DNA of 64,000 nt from Dolichospermum compactum NIES-806 (lineage in GTDB: Bacteria; Cyanobacteriota; Cyanobacteriia; Cyanobacteriales; Nostocaceae): assembly GCF_002368115.1 (NCBI RefSeq), contig NZ_AP018316.1, positions 5,038,008 through 5,102,007 on the forward strand, given 5' to 3'. Positions 35,973 through 45,960 of this stretch are shown here, piece by piece. Every line of letters begins with the position of its first letter. Positions within the stretch are counted from its first letter, which is position 1. The notes beneath the pieces are model-generated. The model saw nothing but the letters and a program-made list of their open reading frames with translations, made no database searches and had not been told where the DNA came from. The translations under genes and the position numbers were made by a program.

Positions 35973-36857
35973 TTAATTACTAGAGACAACTTTCAATCCC
36001 GGAGAGTTTAAAATTTCAGTATTATCTTTTCTTACTATTAAAGTAGAGGTAGAATTACCATCTTCGGTTATAGGTTGTTCTAAAATGTAGACATAATCCC
36101 CATTTTGCCAAGCTGTAACACATTTACCATCTCGACAGGAGACTTTACCACCTGTTAACTGGAGACATTTACCATTAGTATCACATCCTTGGTAACTGAC
36201 ATCTCCTGTACCATTAACGCCATTCCAAGAATCAGTATTACTCAGAGTAATTGTCCATTTACCATTGCTTAAAGTTTGTGATTTACCATTTTTAGAATCA
36301 CCGCTGGGTGATTTTTCCTCTGCACCTTCATTCACAATTTCCATTTTTGTAATAATGGATTCTTTGCGAGTTTTACCACAAGGTTCGGCACTTTGACAAT
36401 CACTCAGTGATTGGATTTCATAAACGGCATTAATTTTTTTATTTAAAACCTTTTCTTCCTCAGCGCAAATTTCAAAAGTCGCACCAACATTGTGTTCAAT
36501 TCCTTTTTTATCTACTAAAGTGACGTAACACATTAAATCACCATTGACTAATTTTGTAACTGTTCCCACCTTTGGTTGTTTACTTGCATCTTTATTAGTA
36601 TTTTTATTATTGTCTAGGTTTTTACGAACCAGTTTTTTCTCATCTTCCTGATTGGTTTCATCTTCCTGAGTTTCTGATACTGGAGAAGATTCTTGGTTAT
36701 CCTCTTTTTCCTCTACTGCTACTGAAGAACTTTCCCTTCGACTTTGTGTTACAGTATCACTCGAATCTTCTGGAACTCTATCCTGTGGTGTGATACCGCA
36801 ACTTATCAGAGATATACAGCTAAGGATTATAGAAATTGTAGGAATTAATTTTTTCAT
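35973..36857 (-). CDS. predicted lipoprotein, Cys-containing, unknown function
   Basis: Protein of 294 residues from the ATG at 36857 (MKKLIPTISII); the frame extends upstream to 36899 but lacks a signal there. Lipobox LISC near residue 20. A long acidic, low-complexity linker runs to about residue 95 (EEKEDNQESSPVSETQEDE). Two small domains follow, with repeated Cys: one with NGDLMCYVTLVDKKG, EICAEE, DCQSAEPCGK; another with WTITLSNTDSWNGVNG, YQGCDTNGKCLQLTGG, SCRDGKCVTAW. The even spacing suggests disulfides in the periplasm. No family recognised. Confidence 0.72.
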   Translation of the reverse strand: MKKLIPTISIILSCISLISCGITPQDRVPEDSSDTVTQSRRESSSVAVEEKEDNQESSPVSETQEDETNQEDEKKLVRKNLDNNKNTNKDASKQPKVGTVTKLVNGDLMCYVTLVDKKGIEHNVGATFEICAEEEKVLNKKINAVYEIQSLSDCQSAEPCGKTRKESIITKMEIVNEGAEEKSPSGDSKNGKSQTLSNGKWTITLSNTDSWNGVNGTGDVSYQGCDTNGKCLQLTGGKVSCRDGKCVTAWQNGDYVYILEQPITEDGNSTSTLIVRKDNTEILNSPGLKVVSSN

Positions 36858-36898
36858 GGTGAAATTACAATAGTTGAGAATATTCCTATATTCTAACA

Positions 36899-37018
36899 CT
36901 AAGTAGGTTGACGTTAAAAATTGTTGTTATGGCAAGGAAATGGGGAACAAGGGAAAAGAGGTTTTGGGTAACTTTACTTTTCGTTACATATTTCTGTTTT
37001 TTCCGTTCACCTACTTAG
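36899..37018. repeat. 120-bp MITE-like element
   Basis: Starts CTAAGTAGGT and ends with the exact reverse complement ACCTACTTAG; the arms stay partly complementary for about 20 bp (GACGTTAAAAA against TTTTTTCCGTTC). A TA on each side could be a target duplication. No open frame. Confidence 0.7.
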
Positions 37019-37048
37019 CCCAGATTTAATCATATTTATCCTATATTT

Positions 37049-38701
37049 TTACTTATCATAATTATTTGCAGATAAAACTTGAATTAATTGATAATTTTTA
37101 AAACTACCAATAACCCGATAATTTGGTACTTTAATAGAACCTTGTTGATAAATCCAAGCATAACTAAAAATAGGTAACTGAGAAACTGAATCTACACTCT
37201 TACCATACTGGGGTGTATAAAAGTAAATTAACAAAGATTCTTTATCATTAAATCCTGTTCTTTTGACAAAGTTAAGCGGATGATTCTGCAAAACTCTATT
37301 AATTGGTTCTTGTTTGTAAAATACTCTAAAATCTGGGTTAAAATCACCTAATAAACCTAAATTACCTGCTGTAGCTACAGATAACCAACAACTAATTAAT
37401 AAGCTACCTAGCCAATAATTAGAAGTTAGAAACTTACGATGATAATGAAACTTACCTATCCAGACTAACGGCACAATTAGGCTACTAAAACCAGAACATA
37501 TCATTAAAATTGCATATTTGTGAATATTTACCTCACCCCAAACTACAATACTTATTCCGGCTAAAACTAAAATAATGCCTAATATTCCCCAAGTATAACT
37601 AATATTTCTCGGTAAAGAAATCATCTGATGAGATGAATGTTGATCATCAAATCCTTTTTGGTAAATTTTTCCTAACCAATCTAAACCCACCGCAGATAAA
37701 AAAGCAATAAATGGATAAATGCAAAGACTGTAATGAGATAAACGAGTGGAAAATATACTTAATTCAGTAAATAAGAGAATGGGAAAACCGATTAATATTA
37801 ATGGATATTTAGAAATTGAATACCGAATTACTAATGTTATGCCTAATAAACTAAAAAATAACCAAGGAAAAGATTTTAAAGCTAGATTCCATACATAAAA
37901 TAAAATGCCATTTTTATGTTGTTCATGACTACCTAGTTCTATTACAAATCCTAATAAAGCTCCAATACTATCGCTACCATAACGTAACCAGCTAAAATAA
38001 AGCCAAATTAAGGTGGGAGTTAAACCCACTAAAAACCCTAAATACAACATGGGGTTAGTTAAATGACGATGACGACGATGATCTATGATTAAATAAGGTA
38101 ATAGTGCGAACATTGGCAGAAAAATCATCAAACTTCTCATCAAGAAACCTAGACCAAAACTTAACCCGGTGATAAAACCATATAAATGTCGTTTTTGGGG
38201 GTTTATGTCAGATTTTAATAGGAAGAAAATTCCTATAAATACTAATAATATAGTTGGTAAATCTGGTGTGGATAACCGACAATATTGTATCCACAAAAAC
38301 TCTACACTTAGAATAATAATGCCCAGAAATGCTAATTTTTGAGATAAGAGAATTTCTCCCACTTTATAAATAACAAATATGCTCAAAATTCCCGCAATTA
38401 TTGTCGGTATTCTCGCGGTTGTATCACTAATACCAAATATATGATAAAAAATAGAAATTAACCAATAAAAGCCAGGGGTTTTATGATGAGGATGACCCCA
38501 AGGTGATACCCAATCACCTGTTTCTAACATTTGTCTAGCTCTCAAAGCATAAAGTGTTTCATCATGAGCCATGAGACTGGTTTCCCCAGAAGTAAATAAT
38601 AATAAAGGGAGTAGCCAAATTAATAATTTGCAATATGGTGATTGCCAAAATAGCCGAATTAATTGGATATTATTGATAATTGGTGGTGATTTAAAAAACA
38701 T
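37049..38701 (-). CDS. glycosyltransferase family 39 membrane protein
   Basis: Integral membrane protein of 550 residues with about twelve hydrophobic segments and the GT39/ArnT-like loop AHDETLYALRARQMLETGDW followed by HHKTPGFYWL. It would use a polyprenyl-phosphate sugar to glycosylate an envelope component. It shares the DE...ARQML-TGDW pattern with the gene at 3598-5439 but is otherwise quite different, so the two are distant paralogs. It is divergent from the methyltransferase gene after it. Confidence 0.87.
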   Translation of the reverse strand: MFFKSPPIINNIQLIRLFWQSPYCKLLIWLLPLLLFTSGETSLMAHDETLYALRARQMLETGDWVSPWGHPHHKTPGFYWLISIFYHIFGISDTTARIPTIIAGILSIFVIYKVGEILLSQKLAFLGIIILSVEFLWIQYCRLSTPDLPTILLVFIGIFFLLKSDINPQKRHLYGFITGLSFGLGFLMRSLMIFLPMFALLPYLIIDHRRHRHLTNPMLYLGFLVGLTPTLIWLYFSWLRYGSDSIGALLGFVIELGSHEQHKNGILFYVWNLALKSFPWLFFSLLGITLVIRYSISKYPLILIGFPILLFTELSIFSTRLSHYSLCIYPFIAFLSAVGLDWLGKIYQKGFDDQHSSHQMISLPRNISYTWGILGIILVLAGISIVVWGEVNIHKYAILMICSGFSSLIVPLVWIGKFHYHRKFLTSNYWLGSLLISCWLSVATAGNLGLLGDFNPDFRVFYKQEPINRVLQNHPLNFVKRTGFNDKESLLIYFYTPQYGKSVDSVSQLPIFSYAWIYQQGSIKVPNYRVIGSFKNYQLIQVLSANNYDK

Positions 38702-38812
38702 TTATGAATTGCAAAATATAGTATTTTTCATGTAAAATAATTGAAGTTATCAAAAATAACTTACCAATTAAAATACGAGCCAAAATTTTTAGATCAGGTA
38801 AAAAAGACATTT

Positions 38813-39460
38813 ATGCTACTGCAACCAAATCAACGGATTAAGTTAGACGAATCGGATGATCAGTTATTCTATGATTACCCTCGCTTTGTCACTCATGTAG
38901 ATGATGGTTTTATTCAACAATTAACTGATTTATATCGTCAGCGACTTCAAGCAAATATGCGTATTCTTGATATAATGAGTAGCTGGGTGTCGCATCTACC
39001 GACAGAGATAGATTTTGCTCATGTAGAAGGACATGGACTAAATGCTGAAGAACTAGCCCGAAATACTGGATTAAATCATTATTTTGTCCAAAATATCAAT
39101 ACAAATCTTCAGTTACCTTTTCCAGATCAAGACTTTGATGCTGTTATTAACTGTGTTTCTGTGCAATATATCCAATACCCAGAGGCGATATTTTCGGAAA
39201 TACACCGGATTCTGAAACCCGGTGGGATAGCAATTATTAGTTTTTCTAACCGGATGTTTTTTCAAAAGGCAATTCAAGCTTGGCGAGATGGTTCGGAAGC
39301 TTTTAGAGTAGAATTGGTCAAGGGATATTTTACCTCAGTTCCTGGATTCACAACCCCCGAAGTGATTTGTTCGACCTCAATAGCACCAAGTTTTTTGCAG
39401 TGGTTGGGAGTAGCAGGTGGAGATCCTTTTTATGCCGTGATAGCTCAACGTCTCGCTTAG
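38813..39460 (+). CDS. class I SAM-dependent methyltransferase (type 11-like)
   Basis: Protein of 215 residues from the ATG at 38813 (MLLQPNQRIKLDESDD). The frame is open from a TTG at 38741, but the shorter start fits what I recall of related cyanobacterial proteins. The SAM-binding region is atypical: MRILDIMSSWVSHLP in place of the usual glycine-rich loop, then VEGHGLNAEELARN. The later motifs FPDQDFDAVINCVSVQYI and IHRILKPGGIAIISFSNRMF are typical of methyltransferase type 11. Substrate unknown. Confidence 0.8.
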   Translation: MLLQPNQRIKLDESDDQLFYDYPRFVTHVDDGFIQQLTDLYRQRLQANMRILDIMSSWVSHLPTEIDFAHVEGHGLNAEELARNTGLNHYFVQNINTNLQLPFPDQDFDAVINCVSVQYIQYPEAIFSEIHRILKPGGIAIISFSNRMFFQKAIQAWRDGSEAFRVELVKGYFTSVPGFTTPEVICSTSIAPSFLQWLGVAGGDPFYAVIAQRLA

Positions 39461-39567
39461 TTTTGTACTAATCAGTGTGGGTATTTCATAAGTGAGTTTT
39501 CTAGTTTGTAGGTGACAAAATAGTTGATAATTGCCTCACAAGCTCAAGTATCAAGGAGAAGCCAAAA

Positions 39568-40077
39568 ATGGTGATAAATCGTGGGCGGAAAGTTTTAGCT
39601 GCTGTACTGCTATCAATAGTACTACTGACTACAGCTTGCGCGACAAAAGCACCTAGTCGTTTTGATCAAGTACAACAGGAAAGTACAAAGCAAAGAAGTG
39701 GACAGGCAGTAGTTAAAAGTGCAACTCAGGGTAGTCAATTAAATAAATTCTTCCCCAGTGGCGGAGATGGCTATGATCGAGTCTACACCCAAGAGAAAAA
39801 AGGCTTTTCTGAGGCAAACTTGAAAAAGGGTGGTAAAGTAGTTGCCCAACTCGCTATTTCTGATACTAGTAGCATACCAGGAGCAGCGGCTAAATTTGCT
39901 AACAGCACTGAAAAAATAGGCGGTTATCCGGCGGTAAAAGTTGGTAACACTCAAACTTCGGTTTTGGTGGATAAGTACCAAGTCAAGGTAATTTCTAAAA
40001 GTCCATCATTTACTGAGAGCGATCGCGCAACATGGATAGAAAAATTTAATCTTGATGGTTTAGCAAAGTTGAAATAG
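39568..40077 (+). CDS. small predicted lipoprotein, unknown
   Basis: Protein of 169 residues with signal sequence RKVLAAVLLSIVLL and lipobox TTAC (Cys near residue 24). The rest is soluble and slightly basic, with LNKFFPSGGDGYDRVYTQEKKG, AQLAISDTSSIPGAAAKF and KYQVKVISKSPSF. It seems a conserved cyanobacterial protein of unknown role. AAGGAGAA lies about 8 nt before the ATG. A gap of 60 bp precedes the next gene on the same strand, so the two may form an operon. Confidence 0.75.
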   Translation: MVINRGRKVLAAVLLSIVLLTTACATKAPSRFDQVQQESTKQRSGQAVVKSATQGSQLNKFFPSGGDGYDRVYTQEKKGFSEANLKKGGKVVAQLAISDTSSIPGAAAKFANSTEKIGGYPAVKVGNTQTSVLVDKYQVKVISKSPSFTESDRATWIEKFNLDGLAKLK

Positions 40078-40137
40078 TTTAATCGCTTCCCTAGCTAACA
40101 ACCGACGTTAATACAAAACATAGATAAGGAGAATTTT

Positions 40138-41025
40138 GTGAGTAAACCAATTCAGCAGTTAGTTGATGAACTACCAACCAGTAACTTGACTGTTTCCATG
40201 TTGAACGCTTTAGATTTTGTCACTCCTGGTGAATGGCACAATACAGTTGGTTTTGTGAATACCATTAAAACCGTTACTGGGGAAACTGACGAAGACTTAA
40301 TTCAACAAATTGGTGAAAGAGCAATTTATTTATTTAACGATAAATCCCAAGGATATCAAACCGCCCTCTGGCTTTATCAAACCGTTGATGGTGCAGATAA
40401 GGCTCTGGGTGCAGCCGCTTTAGCTAACAAAATTGGGGGATCAATTCCCATGCTCGGTTTTTTAAACTCTCTGACTCCCAAACCAGACAAAGCTCAAACC
40501 ATTGACTTAACCCTGAAATTGGTAGCTGAAGTCGTCGCCTTTTGTCAAATTAACGGTATTCCTGGAGATAGTATCGGCGATTTTGTTGGCTCTTTAGGTG
40601 AGTATGGCGGTGAGTCACTTATCCGCATGGTGGCATTAGTTTGTGTTGATGGTTTAATTCCCCTGGGACCCGACTTTATTAACAAAGCCTTATCTGGAAT
40701 TAGTCAAATGAATCCTCAAGATTTAAACCAAAACTCGACTTTCCAAACCATCAAAAATACTATTCCTGGCAATGGCGATGCTGGTAAACTCGACTTTATC
40801 GGTAACAGTTTTCAATCAGTTAGCGGTTGGATGAGTGGACTTGTGAACAGCCATAATTTAACCCCACAAAAAGTAATTGGTAATTTGCAATCTTTTACGC
40901 AAATTGCTGATGATAAACTAGACTATCTAGCAGCATTTCTAGATATGTCTACAAATTACTATGAACACACAGGAACGCAGACTTTAGCACGACGTTTAAT
41001 TGAACGAGCAGTAGCTGAAATTTAG
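40138..41025 (+). CDS. conserved cyanobacterial protein of unknown function
   Basis: Protein of 295 residues, GTG start with AAGGAG about 7 nt upstream. It looks soluble and helical, with LNALDFVTPGEWHNTVGFVN, DEDLIQQIGERAIYLFND, GAAALANKIGGSIPMLGFLN, EVVAFCQINGIPGDSI and a C-terminal helix LARRLIERAVAEI. No catalytic motif or known domain was recognised. It is probably cotranscribed with the lipoprotein before it. A hairpin (41047-41065) follows the stop. Confidence 0.75.
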   Translation: MSKPIQQLVDELPTSNLTVSMLNALDFVTPGEWHNTVGFVNTIKTVTGETDEDLIQQIGERAIYLFNDKSQGYQTALWLYQTVDGADKALGAAALANKIGGSIPMLGFLNSLTPKPDKAQTIDLTLKLVAEVVAFCQINGIPGDSIGDFVGSLGEYGGESLIRMVALVCVDGLIPLGPDFINKALSGISQMNPQDLNQNSTFQTIKNTIPGNGDAGKLDFIGNSFQSVSGWMSGLVNSHNLTPQKVIGNLQSFTQIADDKLDYLAAFLDMSTNYYEHTGTQTLARRLIERAVAEI

Positions 41026-41046
41026 AAATTAATTTAGTTACCGTAG

Positions 41047-41065
41047 GGGCGGGGTTTCCCCGCCC
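41047..41065 (+). repeat. REP-like G/C hairpin after the 295-residue gene
   Basis: GGGCGGGG, TTT loop, CCCCGCCC: an 8-bp perfect stem, same class as 7964-7988. It could stop or stabilise the upstream transcript, though no T-run follows. Confidence 0.6.
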
Positions 41066-41275
41066 TCCGGCTATATAAGTATACAAAGTTAGACTTTTCA
41101 AACAATATTTGAAATAGAAAATTAAAAAAACCAGCCTAATAACAAAAGATTTCAGAAAATTGAGACGACAATATACCCGAAGTACAAATATGACAGCTTG
41201 TCTTTTGACAGAATTTCTATTCATAGGGGAAAATCGAAATTAGTGATTGTTATTACCGGGTGTGAGTCCAAAAAT

Positions 41276-43357
41276 ATGAATAAGAGTTTTTTTGTACCAG
41301 TTTCTTTACTAAGTTTACTGCTGACATTTCCTGCTGTAGCGGCTGATAATGAAAATAATCAAAATGTAGTAAATTTAGATATTCCTAATTTAAGTGAAAT
41401 TGAATTACCTGCTACAAATTCTCAATTATTAACTCAACAACCAACAGTAAACGAAGTTAAGCCAGAATCTACACCAGAACCAGATTTAACTCCTACAGAC
41501 GATGCAGATATTTCCATAGAAACCATTGGGGAAAAAGACGTTCTTCCCGAATCTACTCCCACTTATGTAATTGAAAAAGAAGAAATTCAAAAGCAGGGTG
41601 CAACAAGTGTTGCTGATGTTTTAAAAAGAATGCCCGGTTTTGCTATTAATGATGTGGGACATGGTGCAGATATTCACACAGGTACATACTATCGAGGAGC
41701 TTCAATTAATCAATCTGTATTTTTGATTAATGGTAGACCAATTAATAGTAATATCAGTACATATCATGGTGCAACTGATTTAAATAGTATTCCAGTAGAG
41801 TCTATTGAAAGAGTCGAATTATATAGCGGTACTGCTTCTTCTCTATATGGTTCTTCAGCCTTTGGCGGAGTTGTCAATATCATTACCAAAGAAGGTTATG
41901 GCAAACCAAAACTAAATGCTAGTGCTGAATTTGGCTCATTAAACTTAAATAATCAACAGGTAACTTATAGTGGGTCAACGAATAAAGTCAAATACAACTT
42001 TAGCTTTGAAAGGTTCTTTATAGATAATCGTTACCGCGTTCCTGTTGGTGCTGCAAATCGTGATGCTCAAGGATATTTATTTAATGCAGATACAGCTACC
42101 AGCACTTATTTTGGTAGCATAGGTGTAGATTTAGATCCTAAAAACTCCCTGAACTTAGATGTAACTACCCTGAGTAGTCGTCGGGGGTTGATTTATTTCG
42201 GTTTTCCTTTACAAAGAGACCGATTAGATCATGATGGTTTGAATATTGGGTTATCTTGGAAAACTCGACTTGGTAAGGGAGACAATTCTAATTTAACAAC
42301 TACATTAGGTTACAACCGAGATTATTTTAGCACTTATGGACCAACGGCAGTGACATTTTACCGAACCGGAATTTTAGATACACAACAATTAAAAGCTAGG
42401 ATAGATCATGAATGGAAAATCACCCCTAATAATCAATTGCGCTGGGGTTTAGATTTAAAAAATACTGATTTAATTGGCGATGTTTTGAGTACGAATCCTG
42501 CCCTAATTGCTAAAAACGAAAGAGAAGATAGAAGTACATTTAATACGGCTTTATTTGCTGTTAATACTTGGCAACTTAGCGATGCTTTGCAAGCAGATTT
42601 AGGGGTAAGACAAAACTTTGATAGTCAATTTGGGAGTTATTTTAATCCTAGTGTGGGGTTACGTTATGCAGTCAATCCAGCTATTGCAGTGCGGGGAAGT
42701 TGGGCAGGGGCGCAACGCAATCCAGGGTTAGATCAATTATATGTTTTTGATACGGTGCATAATTGGAATTCTAACCCTGATTTAAAACCAGAAACAGGTT
42801 CTACTTGGACAGCGGGAATAGATGTGAGATTGTCTGCAAATTTGTTAGGACAATTTACTTATTTTGGTAATAGTTTAGATAATCGTTTGGGCATAATTAG
42901 TGGCAGATGGGAAAATATTGGGTTAGTAGATACCAATGGTTTAGAAGCAGCATTGCAATTAAAAATTGCCAGTGCATGGTCAGCTTTTCTCAACTATACT
43001 TACACAGATGCTCAAATCAAAACTGGCAGAGAAAAGGGATTACAATTAGGATTAATTCCCTATTCTTGGCTACAAACTGGAATTGGTTATCAAAAGAATG
43101 GATGGCAAGGTAATTTATATGCTACTTATAATAGCGGTACTCGTCGTTCTGTTTTTAATAATGCAGCAGCAGGAGAAAAAAGTACAGATTTTGCCCCGTC
43201 TTTCTTTAATTTAGATTTGAGTGGACGGATTCCTGTAAATAAAAACTTGGGATTAACTTTTTACTTAGAAAATCTTCTGGGTGAACAATATGAACGAGTG
43301 AATCGGATATATAGTCCTGGTTTTACTTTCCGTGTGGGTCTAACTTCTAGTTTGTAG
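41276..43357 (+). CDS. TonB-dependent outer-membrane receptor
   Basis: Outer-membrane receptor of 693 residues. Sec signal peptide from the ATG at 41276 (MNKSFFVPVSLLSLLL, cleavage near AVAA); the frame runs upstream to 41198 but lacks a signal there. A Pro/Glu-rich spacer precedes the plug domain (TYVIEKEEIQKQGATSVADV to VVNIITKEG), followed by a 22-strand-type beta barrel ending TFRVGLTSSL. The closing residue is Leu, not the usual aromatic. The plug order resembles BtuB/siderophore receptors, so the cargo may be cobalamin or an iron chelate. No other transport gene is adjacent. Confidence 0.9.
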   Translation: MNKSFFVPVSLLSLLLTFPAVAADNENNQNVVNLDIPNLSEIELPATNSQLLTQQPTVNEVKPESTPEPDLTPTDDADISIETIGEKDVLPESTPTYVIEKEEIQKQGATSVADVLKRMPGFAINDVGHGADIHTGTYYRGASINQSVFLINGRPINSNISTYHGATDLNSIPVESIERVELYSGTASSLYGSSAFGGVVNIITKEGYGKPKLNASAEFGSLNLNNQQVTYSGSTNKVKYNFSFERFFIDNRYRVPVGAANRDAQGYLFNADTATSTYFGSIGVDLDPKNSLNLDVTTLSSRRGLIYFGFPLQRDRLDHDGLNIGLSWKTRLGKGDNSNLTTTLGYNRDYFSTYGPTAVTFYRTGILDTQQLKARIDHEWKITPNNQLRWGLDLKNTDLIGDVLSTNPALIAKNEREDRSTFNTALFAVNTWQLSDALQADLGVRQNFDSQFGSYFNPSVGLRYAVNPAIAVRGSWAGAQRNPGLDQLYVFDTVHNWNSNPDLKPETGSTWTAGIDVRLSANLLGQFTYFGNSLDNRLGIISGRWENIGLVDTNGLEAALQLKIASAWSAFLNYTYTDAQIKTGREKGLQLGLIPYSWLQTGIGYQKNGWQGNLYATYNSGTRRSVFNNAAAGEKSTDFAPSFFNLDLSGRIPVNKNLGLTFYLENLLGEQYERVNRIYSPGFTFRVGLTSSL

Positions 43358-43416
43358 GCAACTTTCCCTCAATTTAGGTACAATCTATAAGCTGACATAA
43401 CCTTGACTTAACCAAA

Positions 43417-45906
43417 ATGACAAGCATCTCCACCCCTACCCTCAAAATCCCCGAACTCCTAGCACCTGCGGGTAACTGGGAATGCGCCCAAGCAGCAGTA
43501 GAAAATGGTGCAGATGCGATTTACTTTGGTTTAGAAAAGTTTAACGCGAGAATGCGGGCTGAAAATTTCACAGAAGCAGATTTACCCGAATTAATGGAAT
43601 TTTTGCACCTGCGGGGAGTCAAAGGTTATATCACGCTGAATACCTTGATTTTCCCCCAGGAACTAAGGGAAGCACAGCAATACCTCAAAACTATCATTTC
43701 TGCTGGTGTTGATGCTGTGATCGTGCAAGACGTGGGGATTTGTCGGCTGATTCGTCATCTTTCCCCTGACTTTCCGATTCATGCTTCTACCCAAATGACT
43801 ATTACCAGTGCTGCGGGGGTAGAATTTGCCAAATCTTTAGGTTGTCAATTAGTAGTTTTAGCGCGGGAATGTTCGATTTCTGAAATTAACAAAATTCAAC
43901 AACAAATATCTCAAAAAAATACTTCTTTACCTTTAGAAGTTTTTGTTCACGGTGCTTTGTGCGTCGCATATTCTGGACAATGTTTAACCAGTGAATCACT
44001 AGGAGGACGTTCTGCAAATCGGGGAGAATGCGCTCAAGCTTGTAGAATGCCTTATGATTTAGTTGCAGATGGGGAAGTTGTGAATTTAGGTAATAGAAAA
44101 TATTTATTAAGTCCTCAAGATTTAGCAGGTTTAGACGTTTTACCAGAGTTAGTTAAATCTGGAGTGACTTCTTTGAAAATTGAAGGACGGTTGAAAGCAC
44201 CGGAATATGTTGCTAATGTAACTCGCGTTTATCGTCAAGCTTTAAATCAACTATTAGAAACAAATGTAGAGACGTTTTCTAGTCGAGAGAAAGACCAATA
44301 TAAGTTAGAAATGGCATTTTCTCGCGGACTATATACAGGTTGGTTTAAGGGAATTAATAATCAAGAATTGGTACATGGGAGATTTGGTAAAAAACGTGGT
44401 GTTTATTTGGGAGAAGTTACCCGAATTAGAAATGCCGAAATAACAATAAAGTTAGAAGCACCTGTTAAACCGGGAGATGGGATTGTTTTTGATTGCGGAC
44501 ACCCAGAAAGGAAGGAAGAAGGGGGAAGAATATATGCAGTTATTCCTAATGGTCAGGATGTCATCTTAACTTTTGGCAGAAATGATTTAAATTTCCATAA
44601 TATCCATATAGGTGATAAAGTTTGGAAGACAAATGATCCAGAATTAGATAAACAAATCCGTCAAAGTTATACTGGAGAACATCCCCAATTTACCAGACCA
44701 ATTAATATCGAATTACATGGAGAAATTGGCGAAAAACTAATAGCTATATCCCGTGATCAATTTTGGAATATAGTTCAAGTAGAATCAGAAATATTGATAG
44801 CTGAGGCACATACAAAACCCCTCTCTACAGAAAGATTAAAAGAACAATTTGGCAGGTTAGGAAATACAGCTTTCCATTTAGATACTTTTATAAATCATCT
44901 CAACGGTAATATTATGTTACCTGTGAGTGAGTTAAATCGAATGCGTCGGGAGATAGTTAGCAAATTAGAGGAATTAAGAAGTAGACCTAAACTTTGGGAA
45001 TTAAATCATCATGGAAAATGGCAAGATCTAATTAGTTCTAAATCTACACAAATTCCCGCTTCCCCTTCCCTGATTGTTTTGGTGAGAAACATCGAACAAT
45101 TAAAAGCAGTATTAACAACAGATATCAAAACTATATATTGTGAATTTGAAGATCCTCGCAACTATAAAGAAGTAGTAAAAATAGTACGAGAATCAAAACA
45201 GGAGGAAATTAGTATTTTTGTCGCATCACCCCGGATAACCAAACCTGGAGAAACCTGGATTTTAAAACAAGTTCTCGCTTCCCAAGCTGATGGTTATTTA
45301 ATTAGAAATTATGATCAATTAGAATATTTTGTGAATGAAAGATGTGTTGGTGACTTTTCCTTAAATATTGCTAACCCTTTAACCGCAGATTACTTTAAAA
45401 ACCGCTTTAATTTAGAACGATTAACAGCATCTTACGACTTAAATATTAATCAACTGGAAGATCTAATTACCAATTACCCAGCACAAAATTTTGAAGTCAC
45501 AATTCATCAACATATACCAATGTTTCACATGGAACATTGTGTATTTTGCGCTTTTTTATCTGAAGGAACAGATTATACAAATTGTGGTAGACCTTGTGAA
45601 ACACAAGCAGTTACAATCAGAGACAGAGTAGGTAGTGAACATATTCTCAAAGCTGACGCAGGATGTAGAAATACAGTATATAATGCCACAGCACAAACTG
45701 GAGCAGAATACGTACAACGGCTGATTTCATTGGGTTTACAGCACTTACGGATTGAATTTGTCAATGAGACACCGGAACAAGTGCAAAAAACCATACATAG
45801 CTATCAGAAATTACTCGCAGGAGAAATCATCGGTTCGCAACTGTGGAGAGAATTGCAGCTACAAAACCAATTAGGTGTGACTCGTGGTGCATTGGGGATG
45901 ATTTAG
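43417..45906 (+). CDS. U32 peptidase-family protein with DUF3656 (RlhA-like)
   Basis: Protein of 829 residues. The N-terminal U32 part (ELLAPAGNWECAQAAVENGA, YFGLEKFNARMRAENF) has the conserved Cys cluster GALCVAYSGQC, RGECAQACRMPY. The middle (about 330-500) is the DUF3656-like collagenase-associated domain, and the last third has further Cys (HCVFCAF, NCGRPCETQ, AGCRNT). E. coli RlhA has this U32 plus DUF3656 layout and is needed for hydroxylation of a 23S rRNA cytidine; related TrhP acts on tRNA. So an RNA-hydroxylation role is likelier than proteolysis. Single gene. Confidence 0.88.
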   Translation: MTSISTPTLKIPELLAPAGNWECAQAAVENGADAIYFGLEKFNARMRAENFTEADLPELMEFLHLRGVKGYITLNTLIFPQELREAQQYLKTIISAGVDAVIVQDVGICRLIRHLSPDFPIHASTQMTITSAAGVEFAKSLGCQLVVLARECSISEINKIQQQISQKNTSLPLEVFVHGALCVAYSGQCLTSESLGGRSANRGECAQACRMPYDLVADGEVVNLGNRKYLLSPQDLAGLDVLPELVKSGVTSLKIEGRLKAPEYVANVTRVYRQALNQLLETNVETFSSREKDQYKLEMAFSRGLYTGWFKGINNQELVHGRFGKKRGVYLGEVTRIRNAEITIKLEAPVKPGDGIVFDCGHPERKEEGGRIYAVIPNGQDVILTFGRNDLNFHNIHIGDKVWKTNDPELDKQIRQSYTGEHPQFTRPINIELHGEIGEKLIAISRDQFWNIVQVESEILIAEAHTKPLSTERLKEQFGRLGNTAFHLDTFINHLNGNIMLPVSELNRMRREIVSKLEELRSRPKLWELNHHGKWQDLISSKSTQIPASPSLIVLVRNIEQLKAVLTTDIKTIYCEFEDPRNYKEVVKIVRESKQEEISIFVASPRITKPGETWILKQVLASQADGYLIRNYDQLEYFVNERCVGDFSLNIANPLTADYFKNRFNLERLTASYDLNINQLEDLITNYPAQNFEVTIHQHIPMFHMEHCVFCAFLSEGTDYTNCGRPCETQAVTIRDRVGSEHILKADAGCRNTVYNATAQTGAEYVQRLISLGLQHLRIEFVNETPEQVQKTIHSYQKLLAGEIIGSQLWRELQLQNQLGVTRGALGMI

Positions 45907-45960
45907 CTAAATAGCAATAAGTAGTATTACAATATTTATGCACCTTGTTTATTACTTTCT

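Noticed and set aside
41198..41275. N-terminal extension of the TonB receptor frame
   Set aside because: It has no signal peptide; the ATG at 41276 begins a proper one.
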